The notes under the pieces were generated by a model. The model was not told the origin of the DNA and ran no database searches. It saw only the letters and a program-made list of their open reading frames with translations. Both the position numbers and the translations under genes were made by a program. DNA of 64,000 nucleotides from Oceanobacillus sp. FSL K6-2867 (GTDB taxonomy: Bacteria; Bacillota; Bacilli; Bacillales; Amphibacillaceae): assembly GCF_037963145.1 (NCBI RefSeq), contig NZ_CP150144.1, positions 868,001 through 932,000 of the forward strand, in the 5' to 3' direction. Shown here one piece after another: positions 43,199 through 52,408 of this stretch (positions are counted from its first letter, which is position 1; every line of letters starts with the position of its first letter).

Positions 43199-44653
43199 TT
43201 AATGTCCGGAAGAGATACCATGTATTTTGTTTTTCAACTCCATACTTTCCGTATTTAATCCCGTATACGTAACACGAATATTAACATCCTTAAATTTTGA
43301 TTCAATTTTATCCAACGCAGCTATTGCAGAATCATCCCATAGGTGAGCATTCGTCAAATCAATTTCCGCCATTTCAACTTTATCATCATAGTTAAAGCGC
43401 TTCGGAAGCTCACTGACAGATGCGAAGAACAATTGACCATCCAAATAATAAATGCGTTTGTTACCAGCCTCATCAAGACTATCTGTTACCGTTACTTTAG
43501 AAATTTTTGCCGCGAAAAAGACTGCACTTAAAATCACTCCCGCAAAAACCCCCAAGGCCAGATTATTCGTTACAACAACAATTACAACTGTTGCGACCAT
43601 TACAAATGCATCGGTTCGTGGAGTCTTGAAAATATTGCGTACCGAAGACCAGTCAAAGGTACTGATTGAAACCATGATCATCACACCTGCTAAAGCTGCC
43701 ATCGGTATTTGGACAACAAGATCACCTAAAACGACTATAAGAAACATTAAAAATGCACCTGCAACAAATGTTGATAACCGACCTCTTCCACCTGACTTTA
43801 CATTAATACCAGATTGTCCGATCATTGCACAACCAGCCATACCGCCAAAAAACCCGGTTACGATGTTCGCGATTCCTTGCCCGCGGCTTTCCCTGTTCTT
43901 ATCACTTTCCGTATCTGTCATATCATCCACAATATTCGCAGTAAGAAGTGACTCTAATAACCCGACAATTGCCAAGGCAAGAGAATACGGGAAAATAATC
44001 ATCAATGTTTCCCATGTCAATGGAATAGATGGTATAAGAAAGATTGGTAATTGCTGTGTCAATGCTCCCATATCACCAACCGTTCTAATATCGACATTGC
44101 CGAAGATTACAATTGCAGTCACTACAATAATTGCCACCAAGGTAGAAGGTACTGCTTTTGTAAAACGTGGAAAAAGATAAATAATTGCTAGTGTTAATCC
44201 CACGAGTGCATACATAATCCATATTTCGCCGGCAAAGTGCTCAAGCTGTGCAGCAAATATCAATATAGCCAACGCATTGACAAAACCAATCATGACTGAA
44301 TGCGGGACAAACTTCATTGCTCTTGCTAGTTTACATACTCCAAAAATAACTTGAATAATTCCCGTTAAAATAGTTGCTGCTAATAGATATTGCAGCCCGT
44401 GTTCTGCCACTAGGTTTACCATTAATAATGCCATCGCGCCTGTTGCAGCAGATATCATGCCTGGTCTTCCCCCGACAAAAGCAATGACAATCGCAATACA
44501 AAACGAAGCATATAGCCCAACCATTGGATCTACACCGGCTATAATCGAGAATGCGATTGCTTCTGGAATAAGGGCTAGCGCAACAACAATTCCAGACAAA
44601 ATATCCCCCTTCACATTTCCAAACCATTCCTGCTTTAATTGCTCAATTTTCAA
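43199..44653 (-). CDS. SulP family anion transporter with STAS domain
   Basis: A 484-residue SLC26/SulP permease in the plasma membrane, likely for sulfate, bicarbonate or another anion. [20 protein letters not shown] and [14 protein letters not shown] near the start are the SulP signature; [20 protein letters not shown] and [20 protein letters not shown] near residue 260 complete the core. A C-terminal STAS domain runs from about 395. Usp downstream and the relic between them are its neighbours. The ion cannot be told from sequence alone. Confidence 0.9.
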   Translation of the reverse strand: MKIEQLKQEWFGNVKGDILSGIVVALALIPEAIAFSIIAGVDPMVGLYASFCIAIVIAFVGGRPGMISAATGAMALLMVNLVAEHGLQYLLAATILTGIIQVIFGVCKLARAMKFVPHSVMIGFVNALAILIFAAQLEHFAGEIWIMYALVGLTLAIIYLFPRFTKAVPSTLVAIIVVTAIVIFGNVDIRTVGDMGALTQQLPIFLIPSIPLTWETLMIIFPYSLALAIVGLLESLLTANIVDDMTDTESDKNRESRGQGIANIVTGFFGGMAGCAMIGQSGINVKSGGRGRLSTFVAGAFLMFLIVVLGDLVVQIPMAALAGVMIMVSISTFDWSSVRNIFKTPRTDAFVMVATVVIVVVTNNLALGVFAGVILSAVFFAAKISKVTVTDSLDEAGNKRIYYLDGQLFFASVSELPKRFNYDDKVEMAEIDLTNAHLWDDSAIAALDKIESKFKDVNIRVTYTGLNTESMELKNKIHGISSGH

Positions 44654-44856
44654 TTTCTTACCTCTTTCTATTATATATATTATGCTTATAAACTACATAC
44701 TTTATCATTTTCCAAAAGATTATCATATCACAGTGCAAGCTTATTTTCAAAGCATGATAAAACGTTTACAAATGTTATTCACACTTGTTTGGAAAATAAT
44801 ATTTACAGACAATGACGAATTTGATAACCTATCTTTAGGCGAAAGAGGTGTCTTCC

Positions 44857-45000
44857 ATGAAGGGGAAAGTAGTTATTCTTATCATTGTTCTTGTTACTGT
44901 AATTGCTATACTTCTAACCTGGTGGTATATGGAGACCATTATTGAGGATTATGATGTTGATAGAAAATCGTTAGGAGAAAGCAACGAGCTTTTCATTTGA
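44857..45000 (+). CDS. 47-residue single-span membrane protein
   Basis: A short [23 protein letters not shown] followed by [20 protein letters not shown] and ESNELFI. GAGGTG lies 7 nt before the ATG and a T-rich region follows. It has one helix and an acidic tail. No family is recognised. It lies between the SulP gene (divergent) and a CDF gene (convergent). Confidence 0.55.
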   Translation: MKGKVVILIIVLVTVIAILLTWWYMETIIEDYDVDRKSLGESNELFI

Positions 45001-45045
45001 GCATGCCAGAGAAGTATTACTTTCTTTGGTTTTTTTATTTCGCGC

Positions 45046-45079
45046 AAAAAAATAAACATGCAGCACATGTTTATTTTTT
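45046..45079 (-). terminator. Terminator overlapping the CDF gene stop
   Basis: AAAAAATAAACATG and CATGTTTATTTTTT, a perfect stem around a 5-nt loop, active in both directions. Confidence 0.8.
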
Positions 45080-46033
45080 CTCTTCTGGATTCCAGTTTTG
45101 TATATCATCTGTTTCCACAATTGCTAACAAAACGTCGGCAACTTCAGATTCCCTTAATAAAACGTCCCTTAAACGATATTTAATATCATCTGCTTCATCT
45201 AATGTCAGCCCTTTTCTTAGCTCAATTGTGCCTTCCACATGGTATAATCTCCCCTCTTGGATCATACGTATCTGTTTTATATCAACGACGTCTTCATCCT
45301 CTAATAATAAGTTATATATCTTATCTTGAATTTCTGCCGGTGCAGCTACACCGATTAATCCAACCATGTTATCATAGCCAACCCGAAAAGCTACATAGAG
45401 CATTAAACCCCCGATAATCATAGAGGCTATTCCATCTGCCGCAAGTACACCGAAAGATTGCGCTAATACAATTCCAATAATCGCAAGTACAGCACCAGAC
45501 GTAGCAACCAAATCTTCATAAAATACAAGTCTTGTTGCCGGAGAAGCCTTATTGACATTTTTAAAGGCATAAGGAATGATGGCGGCAGCTTTATCAGCTC
45601 CAGTTTCCATCCTGATTTCTTTCATGGCTTTATATAAAATAAACCCGTCAATCAAAAACGCAACTAATAAAATGATTAGATTAAGCCAGAAGTGCGTTGA
45701 TTCTGCTGGATGCTGAAGCAAATGCCAGCCTTCTTTAATTGTTTCATATGCCATTATCGTAACGACGACTACAGCAATCATACAAAAAATGTTAATAACA
45801 CGACCAAAACCTGTTGGAAAACGCTTCGAAGGCGGCAATTCAGCTAGAACACTTCCAAAATAGACAAAGCCTTGATTGACTGCATCTGCTAAAGAATGCA
45901 TAGCTGAGGCAAACATCGTGCCACTGCCACTGAATGCAGCAGCTGCACCCTTAATGGCAGCTAAAAATGTATTACCAAGTGCAGCAATTCCTGATGATGT
46001 ATTTCCCTTTTTCAATCTCTCAATAATACCCAT
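45071..46033 (-). CDS. Cation diffusion facilitator family transporter
   Basis: A 320-residue divalent metal efflux protein of the CDF family. The first helices contain MFASAMHSLADAVNQGFVYF with the H-x3-D metal pair, and the later helix VLAADGIASMIIGGLMLYVA carries a D-x3-S variant of the second pair. A C-terminal cytoplasmic domain follows (DVVDIKQIRMIQEGRLYHVE). The HSLADAVNQ motif resembles the SLC30A9-like branch. The ATG follows AGGAGGT; the preceding GTG is too close. Confidence 0.88.
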   Translation of the reverse strand: MGIIERLKKGNTSSGIAALGNTFLAAIKGAAAAFSGSGTMFASAMHSLADAVNQGFVYFGSVLAELPPSKRFPTGFGRVINIFCMIAVVVVTIMAYETIKEGWHLLQHPAESTHFWLNLIILLVAFLIDGFILYKAMKEIRMETGADKAAAIIPYAFKNVNKASPATRLVFYEDLVATSGAVLAIIGIVLAQSFGVLAADGIASMIIGGLMLYVAFRVGYDNMVGLIGVAAPAEIQDKIYNLLLEDEDVVDIKQIRMIQEGRLYHVEGTIELRKGLTLDEADDIKYRLRDVLLRESEVADVLLAIVETDDIQNWNPEEKK

Positions 46034-46101
46034 CACATACCTCCTATATAAATAGCTATACCCATTGTTGCCCTGTTATATTAGGAGAATAAAGCGTTTA
46101 T

Positions 46102-46797
46102 TTATTTTGCATCCGTTGCTTTACTTGGCTGCTTATAATCCCGTTGAAGTACAACATTCCCCAGTCTCAAATATGTAAATTGGAATATTGGACTTTGGAT
46201 AAACGTAAAAATAAATGTAAAAACAAAGACTGGACCACCAATTATAAGCCCGATAACAAGCACACTGCATTCGGTAATAATCCGCACCCTTCCAATTGAG
46301 GCTCCCAGCTTATCGGCAATCGACAGCATAAATCCATCCCTTGGTCCTGCTCCCAAACCTGCCGCATTGTACATTCCGCCGCCAAATCCCATGATAACGA
46401 TCCCTAAAATGATGAATAGGATATCGGTCCATGTATGTGTTGCATTTGGCAAAATATCAAGCCAACGATACAGGTCGACAAACACTCCAACTAGAATGGC
46501 ATTCATAAACGTACCAAGCTTAATATATTCCCTGCCAATTACAAACGTTATCGTGATCAAAATGGCAGATATGATGATATTCCATGAGCCAATCGACAGC
46601 CCTGCTTTTTCATAAAAAGCAACACTGAGCACATCCCATGGATGTATCCCAAGATGCTGCATGTTGATGGTTAATGTAATACCTGCACTGAATACAATAA
46701 CGCCAACTAAATAAAATGTTAAACGTAATGGATAATTAATGTTAACCTCCCCCTGCACTTCTCGAAAAAATGATTTACTTCTCTGCTTATTTTTCAA
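46102..46797 (-). CDS. YczE/YitT-like membrane protein
   Basis: A 231-residue protein with about six helices. LRLTFYLVGVIVFSAGITLT, HLGIHPWDVLSVAFYEKAGL and the GFGGGMYNAAGLGAGPRDGF segment near residue 140 are the YczE family signature. B. subtilis YczE influences lipopeptide production, but its activity is unknown. The annotated start is a TTG with a weak ribosome site, so the N-terminus is uncertain. Confidence 0.8.
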   Translation of the reverse strand: MKNKQRSKSFFREVQGEVNINYPLRLTFYLVGVIVFSAGITLTINMQHLGIHPWDVLSVAFYEKAGLSIGSWNIIISAILITITFVIGREYIKLGTFMNAILVGVFVDLYRWLDILPNATHTWTDILFIILGIVIMGFGGGMYNAAGLGAGPRDGFMLSIADKLGASIGRVRIITECSVLVIGLIIGGPVFVFTFIFTFIQSPIFQFTYLRLGNVVLQRDYKQPSKATDAK

Positions 46798-46833
46798 CTA
46801 GAGTATCAGTTCGCAAAAAAAACAAACCCCTAT

Positions 46834-47112
46834 TTACTTTTTCACCCATTGATTTGCCACCTGGGTGTAAAAATCTTCATCATGACGCTGTTCACGAAGC
46901 TCAACAAAAGAATCAATCAATTGTTTGGAAAGTTTATTCTTGCCTTCGACGGAGCCTTTTGTTAAATCCTCATGGAGCTGATTATTCTCCACCAATATAC
47001 GATGATAATTTTTCATTAACGCTTCGGACTCGAAACGATTCGTTTTCAATAACGTCTTTAGCGACTTCTTTGCGATAAAAAGCTGGCTATATGATTTCAC
47101 TTTTTGCAGCAT
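46834..47112 (-). CDS. Hypothetical helical protein, 92 aa
   Basis: I do not recognise this protein. It is basic and helical (MLQKVKSYSQLFIAKKSLKT, MKNYHRILVENNQLHEDLTK, QLIDSFVELREQRHDEDFYT) and ends QVANQWVKK, without membrane spans. It overlaps the pirin-like gene upstream by 16 bp, with AAAGGATCGG in that gene as ribosome site, so the two are co-translated. Confidence 0.6.
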   Translation of the reverse strand: MLQKVKSYSQLFIAKKSLKTLLKTNRFESEALMKNYHRILVENNQLHEDLTKGSVEGKNKLSKQLIDSFVELREQRHDEDFYTQVANQWVKK

Positions 47113-47423
47113 TGTTCCGATCCTTTCTTTGTTTTTAATAAACCTGTTTCTTTAACGATAAATATTGGCACTTCTAATCCTGCTGAATCCTTATGATTCG
47201 ATGTGCTCTTATAAACATAGCTTAGTATTTCATCGTTCACATGCTCATGTATTTTTATAGTCAGTCCTTTTTTTATTACAGCATGATCAATAACTCTTAA
47301 AGGTCCAAATGCAGTATCATGAAACTGTTGGTCAACAATATCCCCAGGCTGCACGCGAGTTACGGTGAAATAGCCTTTGTATGGCTGTTTATGTTTGTCT
47401 GCGGATAGCTTTTGCAGCATCAA
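47097..47423 (-). CDS. Pirin-like single cupin protein
   Basis: A 108-residue protein resembling the N-terminal half of pirins: HDTAFGPLRVIDHAVIKKGL, then IKIHEHVNDEILSYVYKSTS and NHKDSAGLEV. Pirins are bicupin quercetinase-like iron proteins; here only one cupin is present and the second metal-binding half is missing. The H-x-H pattern of the metal site is seen at IKIHEHVN. The ORF may be a complete small cupin or a truncated pirin. It is followed by the 92-residue gene. Confidence 0.6.
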   Translation of the reverse strand: MMLQKLSADKHKQPYKGYFTVTRVQPGDIVDQQFHDTAFGPLRVIDHAVIKKGLTIKIHEHVNDEILSYVYKSTSNHKDSAGLEVPIFIVKETGLLKTKKGSEQCCKK

Positions 47424-47498
47424 AAGCCCCCTTTTTGCATTTATATGTTCTGCTATTATTATAGCAAACTATAACTATTTTAGAGCTCCCTGAAACAA

Positions 47499-47873
47499 TT
47501 ATGTATTCTTATCTGCCCTCTGAAATTTCACTCTCCCTCTGGCCACCTGTACCCCTTCGACATTTCCCCTGATTTCAAGCCCATGTATCTCGTTTTGCTC
47601 CTCTACAACCAGTTGCAATTTATCATTCACATATACTGGCAGCAGAAAATGCATCTCATAATCGGAAATCATCACATTGTTTTTACAAAGTGCAGAACAA
47701 AGCTCTGCTCCAATACACATAATTAGCATTCCATGAGCAATCGGCCCTCTATATTTGTGTTGTTTTGCAATCTTTTCATTATGATGAATTTGATTTTGAT
47801 CACCTGATAATAGCATATATTGTTTTACCTTTTCTTCCGTTAAGACGACCTTACAACTAGTTTTGATACACAT
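47499..47873 (-). CDS. MaoC-like (R)-specific enoyl-CoA hydratase
   Basis: A 124-residue hotdog protein with the hydratase 2 motif LSGDQNQIHHNEKIAKQHKY (catalytic Asp and His near residues 25-31) and the RGPIAHGMLIM segment. It would hydrate or dehydrate a 2-enoyl/3-hydroxyacyl thioester. It overlaps the preceding gene by 34 bp and closes the bioY-yhfT-yhfS operon. Confidence 0.82.
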   Translation of the reverse strand: MCIKTSCKVVLTEEKVKQYMLLSGDQNQIHHNEKIAKQHKYRGPIAHGMLIMCIGAELCSALCKNNVMISDYEMHFLLPVYVNDKLQLVVEEQNEIHGLEIRGNVEGVQVARGRVKFQRADKNT

Positions 47874-48181
47874 CGAAAGCTCTCCTTTCCTGCTAAATCA
47901 AAGCCGACAAGGGTTTGTGTATAAAATGTATTCATCCCTCTTTTCACTTTACTTTCAAGCAAAACTTCACACTCGTAGCTCTCGCCGACCATAAGCTGAG
48001 AATAACAAACACATTTTTGCTTTCGATGAATAGCCTCTGCTTCGTATTCCCATGGTATCTCGATATATTTATAAAATAGCATCGGAAATGTCGGTGGCAA
48101 TTGGTTTTGTTTGCCAAAAATCATTTCATAGCTTTCTACCATTTCTTCTGTAATCGTCACGCTAATTCTTTTTGACTTCAT
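47840..48181 (-). CDS. Hotdog-fold dehydratase-like protein (FAS1-type)
   Basis: A 113-residue protein resembling the N-terminal, non-catalytic hotdog of MaoC dehydratases: SVTITEEMVESYEMIFGKQN, LPPTFPMLFYKYIEIPWEYE and CYSQLMVGESYECEVLLESK. It lacks the D-x4-H motif, so it probably pairs with the following MaoC protein as a heterodimeric hydratase. The ATG (48179-48181) overlaps the thiolase stop; AGAGGGT is its ribosome site. Confidence 0.75.
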   Translation of the reverse strand: MKSKRISVTITEEMVESYEMIFGKQNQLPPTFPMLFYKYIEIPWEYEAEAIHRKQKCVCYSQLMVGESYECEVLLESKVKRGMNTFYTQTLVGFDLAGKESFRCVSKLVVRSS

Positions 48182-49272
48182 GTTACCCTCTCCCAAAGCA
48201 CCGCTATACCAAGACCACCGCCAATTCCAATAGCTGAAACGCAATAATTGGACTCCATTCTTTGTACCTCATTAAACAATCTTGTCACAAGAATCGCTCC
48301 AGATGCACCATACGGATGCCCTAACGCAATCGCACCGCCCTCTGGATTTAGATTGTCATACGAAATGGAAAATGCTTGAGCAAATAAGACAACCTTTACT
48401 GCAAATGCTTCATTTAGTTCAATAAGATCGATGTCTTCTATGGAGAAATTCGTTTTAGATAGGAGTTTCGAAACGGCTGGAATCGGGGCTGCGGCTGGAT
48501 AGTTTGGATCGACTCCAGTTACACTGCTATCTACAAAGCGGAGGACTGGTTGAAGGTTCAACTCCTTCGCTTTATCTTCTGACATAATTAGAACAGCTGC
48601 TGCCCCATCATTAACACCACAAGAATTACCAACTGTCACCGTTCCATTTTTTTTAAAACAAGGAGATACGCGCTTTAACATCCGCCTATAATCTAACTCC
48701 GGCTTTAGCCCTTCATCTTTTAAAGGAATATTTGCAACACGGACCATCTCCTCAGAGAAATATCCTTTATCAAAGGAATCAAGCGATCGCTGGTAGCTTA
48801 AAGCTGCAAATTCGTCCTGCATTTCTCTTGTAATCCCATACTTTTCAGCAACATTTTCAGCTGCAATCCCCATATCCGGATCACCAATATCATCTGGCGA
48901 GAAACGCGCTCGACTTTTAAATAGCGACGCGCTCACACTCTCCACCCCACCCGCAATATAGATATCTCCTGCACCTCCCTGAATAAGATGACAGGCAAGT
49001 CGGATTGCTTCCAACCCGGAACCACACTGCCGATCAACTGTTAATCCTGGAACAGTACATGGCTGCCCGCTTTCAAGAGCTGACAGCCTTGCAAGGTTTC
49101 CACCAGGTCCAACCGTATTTCCTAAAATAATATCATCAACCGGTTCATTAAGGTCTTTTGTAAGATCCTCAATAACAAATGCTGCTAACTGTTCAGGGGA
49201 ATAGTTCTTCAACACACCATTTTTCTTTCCTATTATTGTTCGTTTCGCATTTACAATCACAGCATTTTTCAT
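48178..49272 (-). CDS. yhfS: Thiolase family acyl-CoA acyltransferase, YhfS-like
   Basis: A 364-residue thiolase, the length I recall for B. subtilis YhfS. The nucleophile is C83 in VDRQCGSGLEAIRLA; NEAFAVKVVLFAQ and GHPYGASGAILVTRL follow. At the C-terminus the usual CIGGG motif reads GIGGGLG, so the second catalytic cysteine seems replaced by glycine. It may thus catalyse a modified Claisen or thiolytic reaction. Flanked by an acyl-CoA ligase and two hotdog proteins. Confidence 0.85.
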   Translation of the reverse strand: MKNAVIVNAKRTIIGKKNGVLKNYSPEQLAAFVIEDLTKDLNEPVDDIILGNTVGPGGNLARLSALESGQPCTVPGLTVDRQCGSGLEAIRLACHLIQGGAGDIYIAGGVESVSASLFKSRARFSPDDIGDPDMGIAAENVAEKYGITREMQDEFAALSYQRSLDSFDKGYFSEEMVRVANIPLKDEGLKPELDYRRMLKRVSPCFKKNGTVTVGNSCGVNDGAAAVLIMSEDKAKELNLQPVLRFVDSSVTGVDPNYPAAAPIPAVSKLLSKTNFSIEDIDLIELNEAFAVKVVLFAQAFSISYDNLNPEGGAIALGHPYGASGAILVTRLFNEVQRMESNYCVSAIGIGGGLGIAVLWERVT

Positions 49273-50720
49273 ACATAAACCCCTTGTTCAAATCGCTCTT
49301 TCAATTTTTGTCGGGAAATCTTGCCACCAGCTGTTTCCGGAAAGGAGTCGATTTTCCTCCAGATTCTAGGAATCTTGTATGCCGTTAAGTTTTTAAGACA
49401 ATAATTTTTTAAGGATTGGATCGAAACATCGCCTGCAATAAAAGCGGCTACCTTCTCTCCCCAATATGCATCACGGATTCCAATGACTGCCGCCTCTTTT
49501 ACACCATGATGGCTTTTAAGCACCTTTTCTATTTCCTGCGGGTAAATGTTGTACGCTCCATATAAAATCATGTCATTCTTTCGACCAAGAATGTATATGT
49601 ATCCAGCTTCATCCATTTTGGCAATATCATAAACGGTCGCCCAATCACCTTGAAGCACCTTTTTCGTTTCGGCCGAATTATTGATATAGCCATCAAAAAA
49701 CATATTGCTTTTTACATATAATATCCCTTCCTCTCCAACTACCGCTTTTTCCCCATCTTCCTTCATAATGCAAATCTCTACGTTATGGAAAACTTTCCCA
49801 ACTGATGTATCATATTTTTCATCTGCCTCATCTTTTATAAGAGAAACAAAGCTAAGCTCTGAAGCACCATAAAACTCATGAATAGGCACATTGGCAAACT
49901 GATTTCGAAACGTTTTCTTTACACTTGGCAACAGCTTGGCCCCTGTTGAAATAAAGGTCACCTGCTTATTACTGTGATATCCTTCATTTATCATTGCCTG
50001 TATCATTGTCGGAACAACATAAACTGTCGATATAGGATAATTATCCAAGGTCCTCATCAAATGTGCCGCATTGAATTTCTTCAGCAAATAAACCGTTCCT
50101 CCTTCAAAGAGCGTACTTATTGCTCCATACAGAAACGTTGAATTAACAAATGATCCAGGAACCAGTACGTGTTCACTTCTACTCATCCCTAAATCTTCTC
50201 GATTGCATCTAAATGTCTCTACCCATGATTCATGTGAACGTACAAAAGCCTTTGGCATCCCAGTTGATCCGGAAGTAAATCCAATATAAAATGGGAAATT
50301 TTCTTCTATATCTGCTTCTTGATAGCTTTTACCATTTAACCATTGTGGCAAATCATCCGAGAAAACAACCTTGACAGGAATATCGGCCATGATTGTCCGC
50401 ATTCTTTTATCAGCTACAATGAAATCAGGTGAAGTTTGCTTCAATCGTGCCTCTATTTCAGTCCTTTTCCATCTCATATCACCAATAATACTAGCCCAGC
50501 CAGCCTCACATGCGCCTGCAAATACTTGTAAAAACACTTCATCATTTGGCAAAAAAAGAGCAACCCTTCTTGTAATAGCTTCTTCCATTGAAAAAGCGGC
50601 TGCGGTCTGTTGTACGGATTCATACCATTCCCCGTATGTCAGATGTTTTTGCTCTGTGATAATTGCTCGTTTATCCGGGTTTAATTCCTTATGCTTCTCA
50701 TACGTACATGTTACTTTCAA
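49269..50720 (-). CDS. yhfT: AMP-dependent acyl-CoA ligase, YhfT-like
   Basis: A 483-residue adenylate-forming enzyme that activates a carboxylic acid as acyl-AMP and then acyl-CoA. Motif A3 FYIGFTSGSTGMPKAFVRSH near residue 150, FYGASELSFVSLIKDE near 285, GDWATVYDIAKMDEAGYIYI near 365 and C-terminal lysine TAGGKISRQKL are present. The order bioY-yhfT-yhfS corresponds to B. subtilis yhfU-yhfT-yhfS. Start overlaps no gene but lies 1 nt from bioY; its stop overlaps the yhfS start. Substrate is likely a fatty or pimelate-like acid. Confidence 0.85.
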   Translation of the reverse strand: MKVTCTYEKHKELNPDKRAIITEQKHLTYGEWYESVQQTAAAFSMEEAITRRVALFLPNDEVFLQVFAGACEAGWASIIGDMRWKRTEIEARLKQTSPDFIVADKRMRTIMADIPVKVVFSDDLPQWLNGKSYQEADIEENFPFYIGFTSGSTGMPKAFVRSHESWVETFRCNREDLGMSRSEHVLVPGSFVNSTFLYGAISTLFEGGTVYLLKKFNAAHLMRTLDNYPISTVYVVPTMIQAMINEGYHSNKQVTFISTGAKLLPSVKKTFRNQFANVPIHEFYGASELSFVSLIKDEADEKYDTSVGKVFHNVEICIMKEDGEKAVVGEEGILYVKSNMFFDGYINNSAETKKVLQGDWATVYDIAKMDEAGYIYILGRKNDMILYGAYNIYPQEIEKVLKSHHGVKEAAVIGIRDAYWGEKVAAFIAGDVSIQSLKNYCLKNLTAYKIPRIWRKIDSFPETAGGKISRQKLKERFEQGVYV

Positions 50721-50721
50721 T

Positions 50722-51282
50722 TTAAGCTTTGACCTCCTTTAAAAGTGGAACACTTTTCTGTAATTTTATAGCTAGTAACGAAGCAATCATAACTTTTGTG
50801 AAATCCCCTGGTAGATAAATTAAGTTCAAGATGGCAGCTTGCCCAATCGATATTTCCATTACAAACGCCTGAAACGGTATTCCAAACAGATAGATAACCA
50901 GCATACCCCCAATAAAGTTAGCTGCCATTAATTTAAATAGTGATGTTTCCTTCATTTTATAGGATATGTAACCAATAATAAATGCACCTGCAACCCAGCC
51001 AATGAGAAACCCGCCTGATGGGGTTACAAATACGCCAAGCCCGCCTCTGCCTCCTGACAGTAATGGCAAACCTGCAGCAACTAAAAGTAAAAATAAAATC
51101 AAACTATATCCAGCATACTTCGGACCAAAACGAGCACCCAGTACACTTCCAGCAAGCATGACACCTAATGTTTGGAGTGTTATCGGAACAGGTGAAAACC
51201 CCAATGGAATTGGTGGAATTAACCCTAGAACCCCCATGACTGTCGCAAAAAATGATACAAATACAAGCTTTCTTACACCCAT
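50722..51282 (-). CDS. bioY: Biotin transporter BioY
   Basis: BioY is the membrane substrate-capture component of biotin uptake, active alone or with an ECF module. The 186-residue protein has five to six helices with GFSPVPITLQTLGVMLAGSV near residue 30, then GGRGGLGVFVTPSGGFLIGW near 75, both family signatures. The ATG (51280-51282) follows GAGGTGG. It heads the operon with acyl-CoA enzymes, under a BirA-type operator that overlaps its start region, so biotin should repress all five genes. Confidence 0.9.
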   Translation of the reverse strand: MGVRKLVFVSFFATVMGVLGLIPPIPLGFSPVPITLQTLGVMLAGSVLGARFGPKYAGYSLILFLLLVAAGLPLLSGGRGGLGVFVTPSGGFLIGWVAGAFIIGYISYKMKETSLFKLMAANFIGGMLVIYLFGIPFQAFVMEISIGQAAILNLIYLPGDFTKVMIASLLAIKLQKSVPLLKEVKA

Positions 51283-51324
51283 TGTCAACCACCTCTATTT
51301 TAAGGTTAACAATAGTGTAGTATA
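51281..51324 (-). promoter_or_regulatory. BirA-type operator at bioY
   Basis: On the minus strand ATTGTTAACC (51304-51313), 13 bp and GGTTGACAAT (51281-51290) form the bipartite biotin repressor site. The -10 box TATACT lies at 51319-51324, so the operator covers the start site, ribosome site and first ATG. Confidence 0.8.
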
Positions 51325-51583
51325 AATATCACTTTTCGTAAATTGGTTTTTTCGAAAAAAGTTAGTTATAAGTCTATTAAACCATACATTAGGACAGCAT
51401 TCTTGATTTTTTGGTCTCTAAAAAAAAGCTAAAAAGAAGCCTTTTTCTTTGTATCAGGAAATCGATACGGTTGAGTTGAATTGCCCACCTGATAGTCTTA
51501 TTTTAATTTATAATAACTTTCACAATTTCCGTAAGCTCCTTATAATAGATCTATATCCCTACCCACACTTAGGAGGAAAATAC

Positions 51584-52162
51584 ATGATGAACAAATTGAT
51601 CTTAGCTTCAACATCTCCAAGAAGGCAAGAACTGCTAAATCAAGTTAGAATCCCTTTTACTTCCAAGAATCCCAATGTAGATGAATCACAGATTACCACC
51701 AATGACCCAATTGAAAAAGTGAAACAGTTAGCCATGCTAAAAGCCGAGAATGTTCCTATTGATCATGATAATGAAGTGATTTTAGCTGCGGATACTGTGG
51801 TTGCTTACAAGCAAACTATATTCGAAAAACCTGATAATAGAGAACAAGCCCATGAAATGATTTCGGAGCTCAGTGGTGACTTACATGATGTATTTACTGG
51901 TGTCATGATTCGTTCCTATAAGGAGAAAACAGTTTTTGCCGAACATACACAGGTTGAATTTTGGCCATTAAAAGCTAATGAAATTGAGTCGTATGTATCA
52001 TCAATGGACCCATACGGCAAAGCAGGTGCATATGGTATTCAAAGCCTTGGTGCATTACTAGTGAAGCAGATTAATGGCGATTACTACAATGTCATGGGCC
52101 TGCCTATTTCCCGTGTTGTCAGAGAGCTTAGGAAGTTTTCTATATATCCTGAATTGGATTAG
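51584..52162 (+). CDS. maf: Maf family nucleotide pyrophosphatase
   Basis: Maf proteins hydrolyse modified or canonical nucleoside triphosphates (dTTP/UTP or m7GTP type). The 192-residue product shows LILASTSPRRQELLNQVRIP at the start, AADTVVAY near 73 with the catalytic aspartate, FTGVMIRS and the late DPYGKAGAYGIQSLGALLVK motif. The DKA-type YGKAGAY suggests the dTTP/UTP subgroup. The ATG is downstream of AGGAGG; the frame is open 45 codons upstream but without a ribosome site. Confidence 0.9.
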   Translation: MMNKLILASTSPRRQELLNQVRIPFTSKNPNVDESQITTNDPIEKVKQLAMLKAENVPIDHDNEVILAADTVVAYKQTIFEKPDNREQAHEMISELSGDLHDVFTGVMIRSYKEKTVFAEHTQVEFWPLKANEIESYVSSMDPYGKAGAYGIQSLGALLVKQINGDYYNVMGLPISRVVRELRKFSIYPELD

Positions 52163-52408
52163 GTTGTCAGGTACTTGCCGATGCTTGCAACCTACAAGCA
52201 AAATAAGATAGGCCACTAAATGCTTCTCTGAAGCTCTTCTTCATGTTTGTCTTTTTTTCTTAAAAAATTTGCCGTAATAACCGTATAATTTTCAACATTT
52301 TCGATTTACTTTGTTTTATAATCAGACTAGTTGCTATTTACGTCTCCTTATAACATTTTATTCAAAATAAGATAAATACGGAGAGAATTAAGGAATAGGA
52401 GAGACAAA
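52163..52408. other. Intergenic DNA before the EamA gene
   Basis: No gene or confident regulatory site is seen; AT-rich with no strong hairpin. Confidence 0.35.

Noticed and set aside
43452..44180. 242-residue plus-strand frame opposite the SulP gene
   Set aside because: Its composition is unusual, it has no ribosome site, and the minus strand encodes a complete SulP protein.
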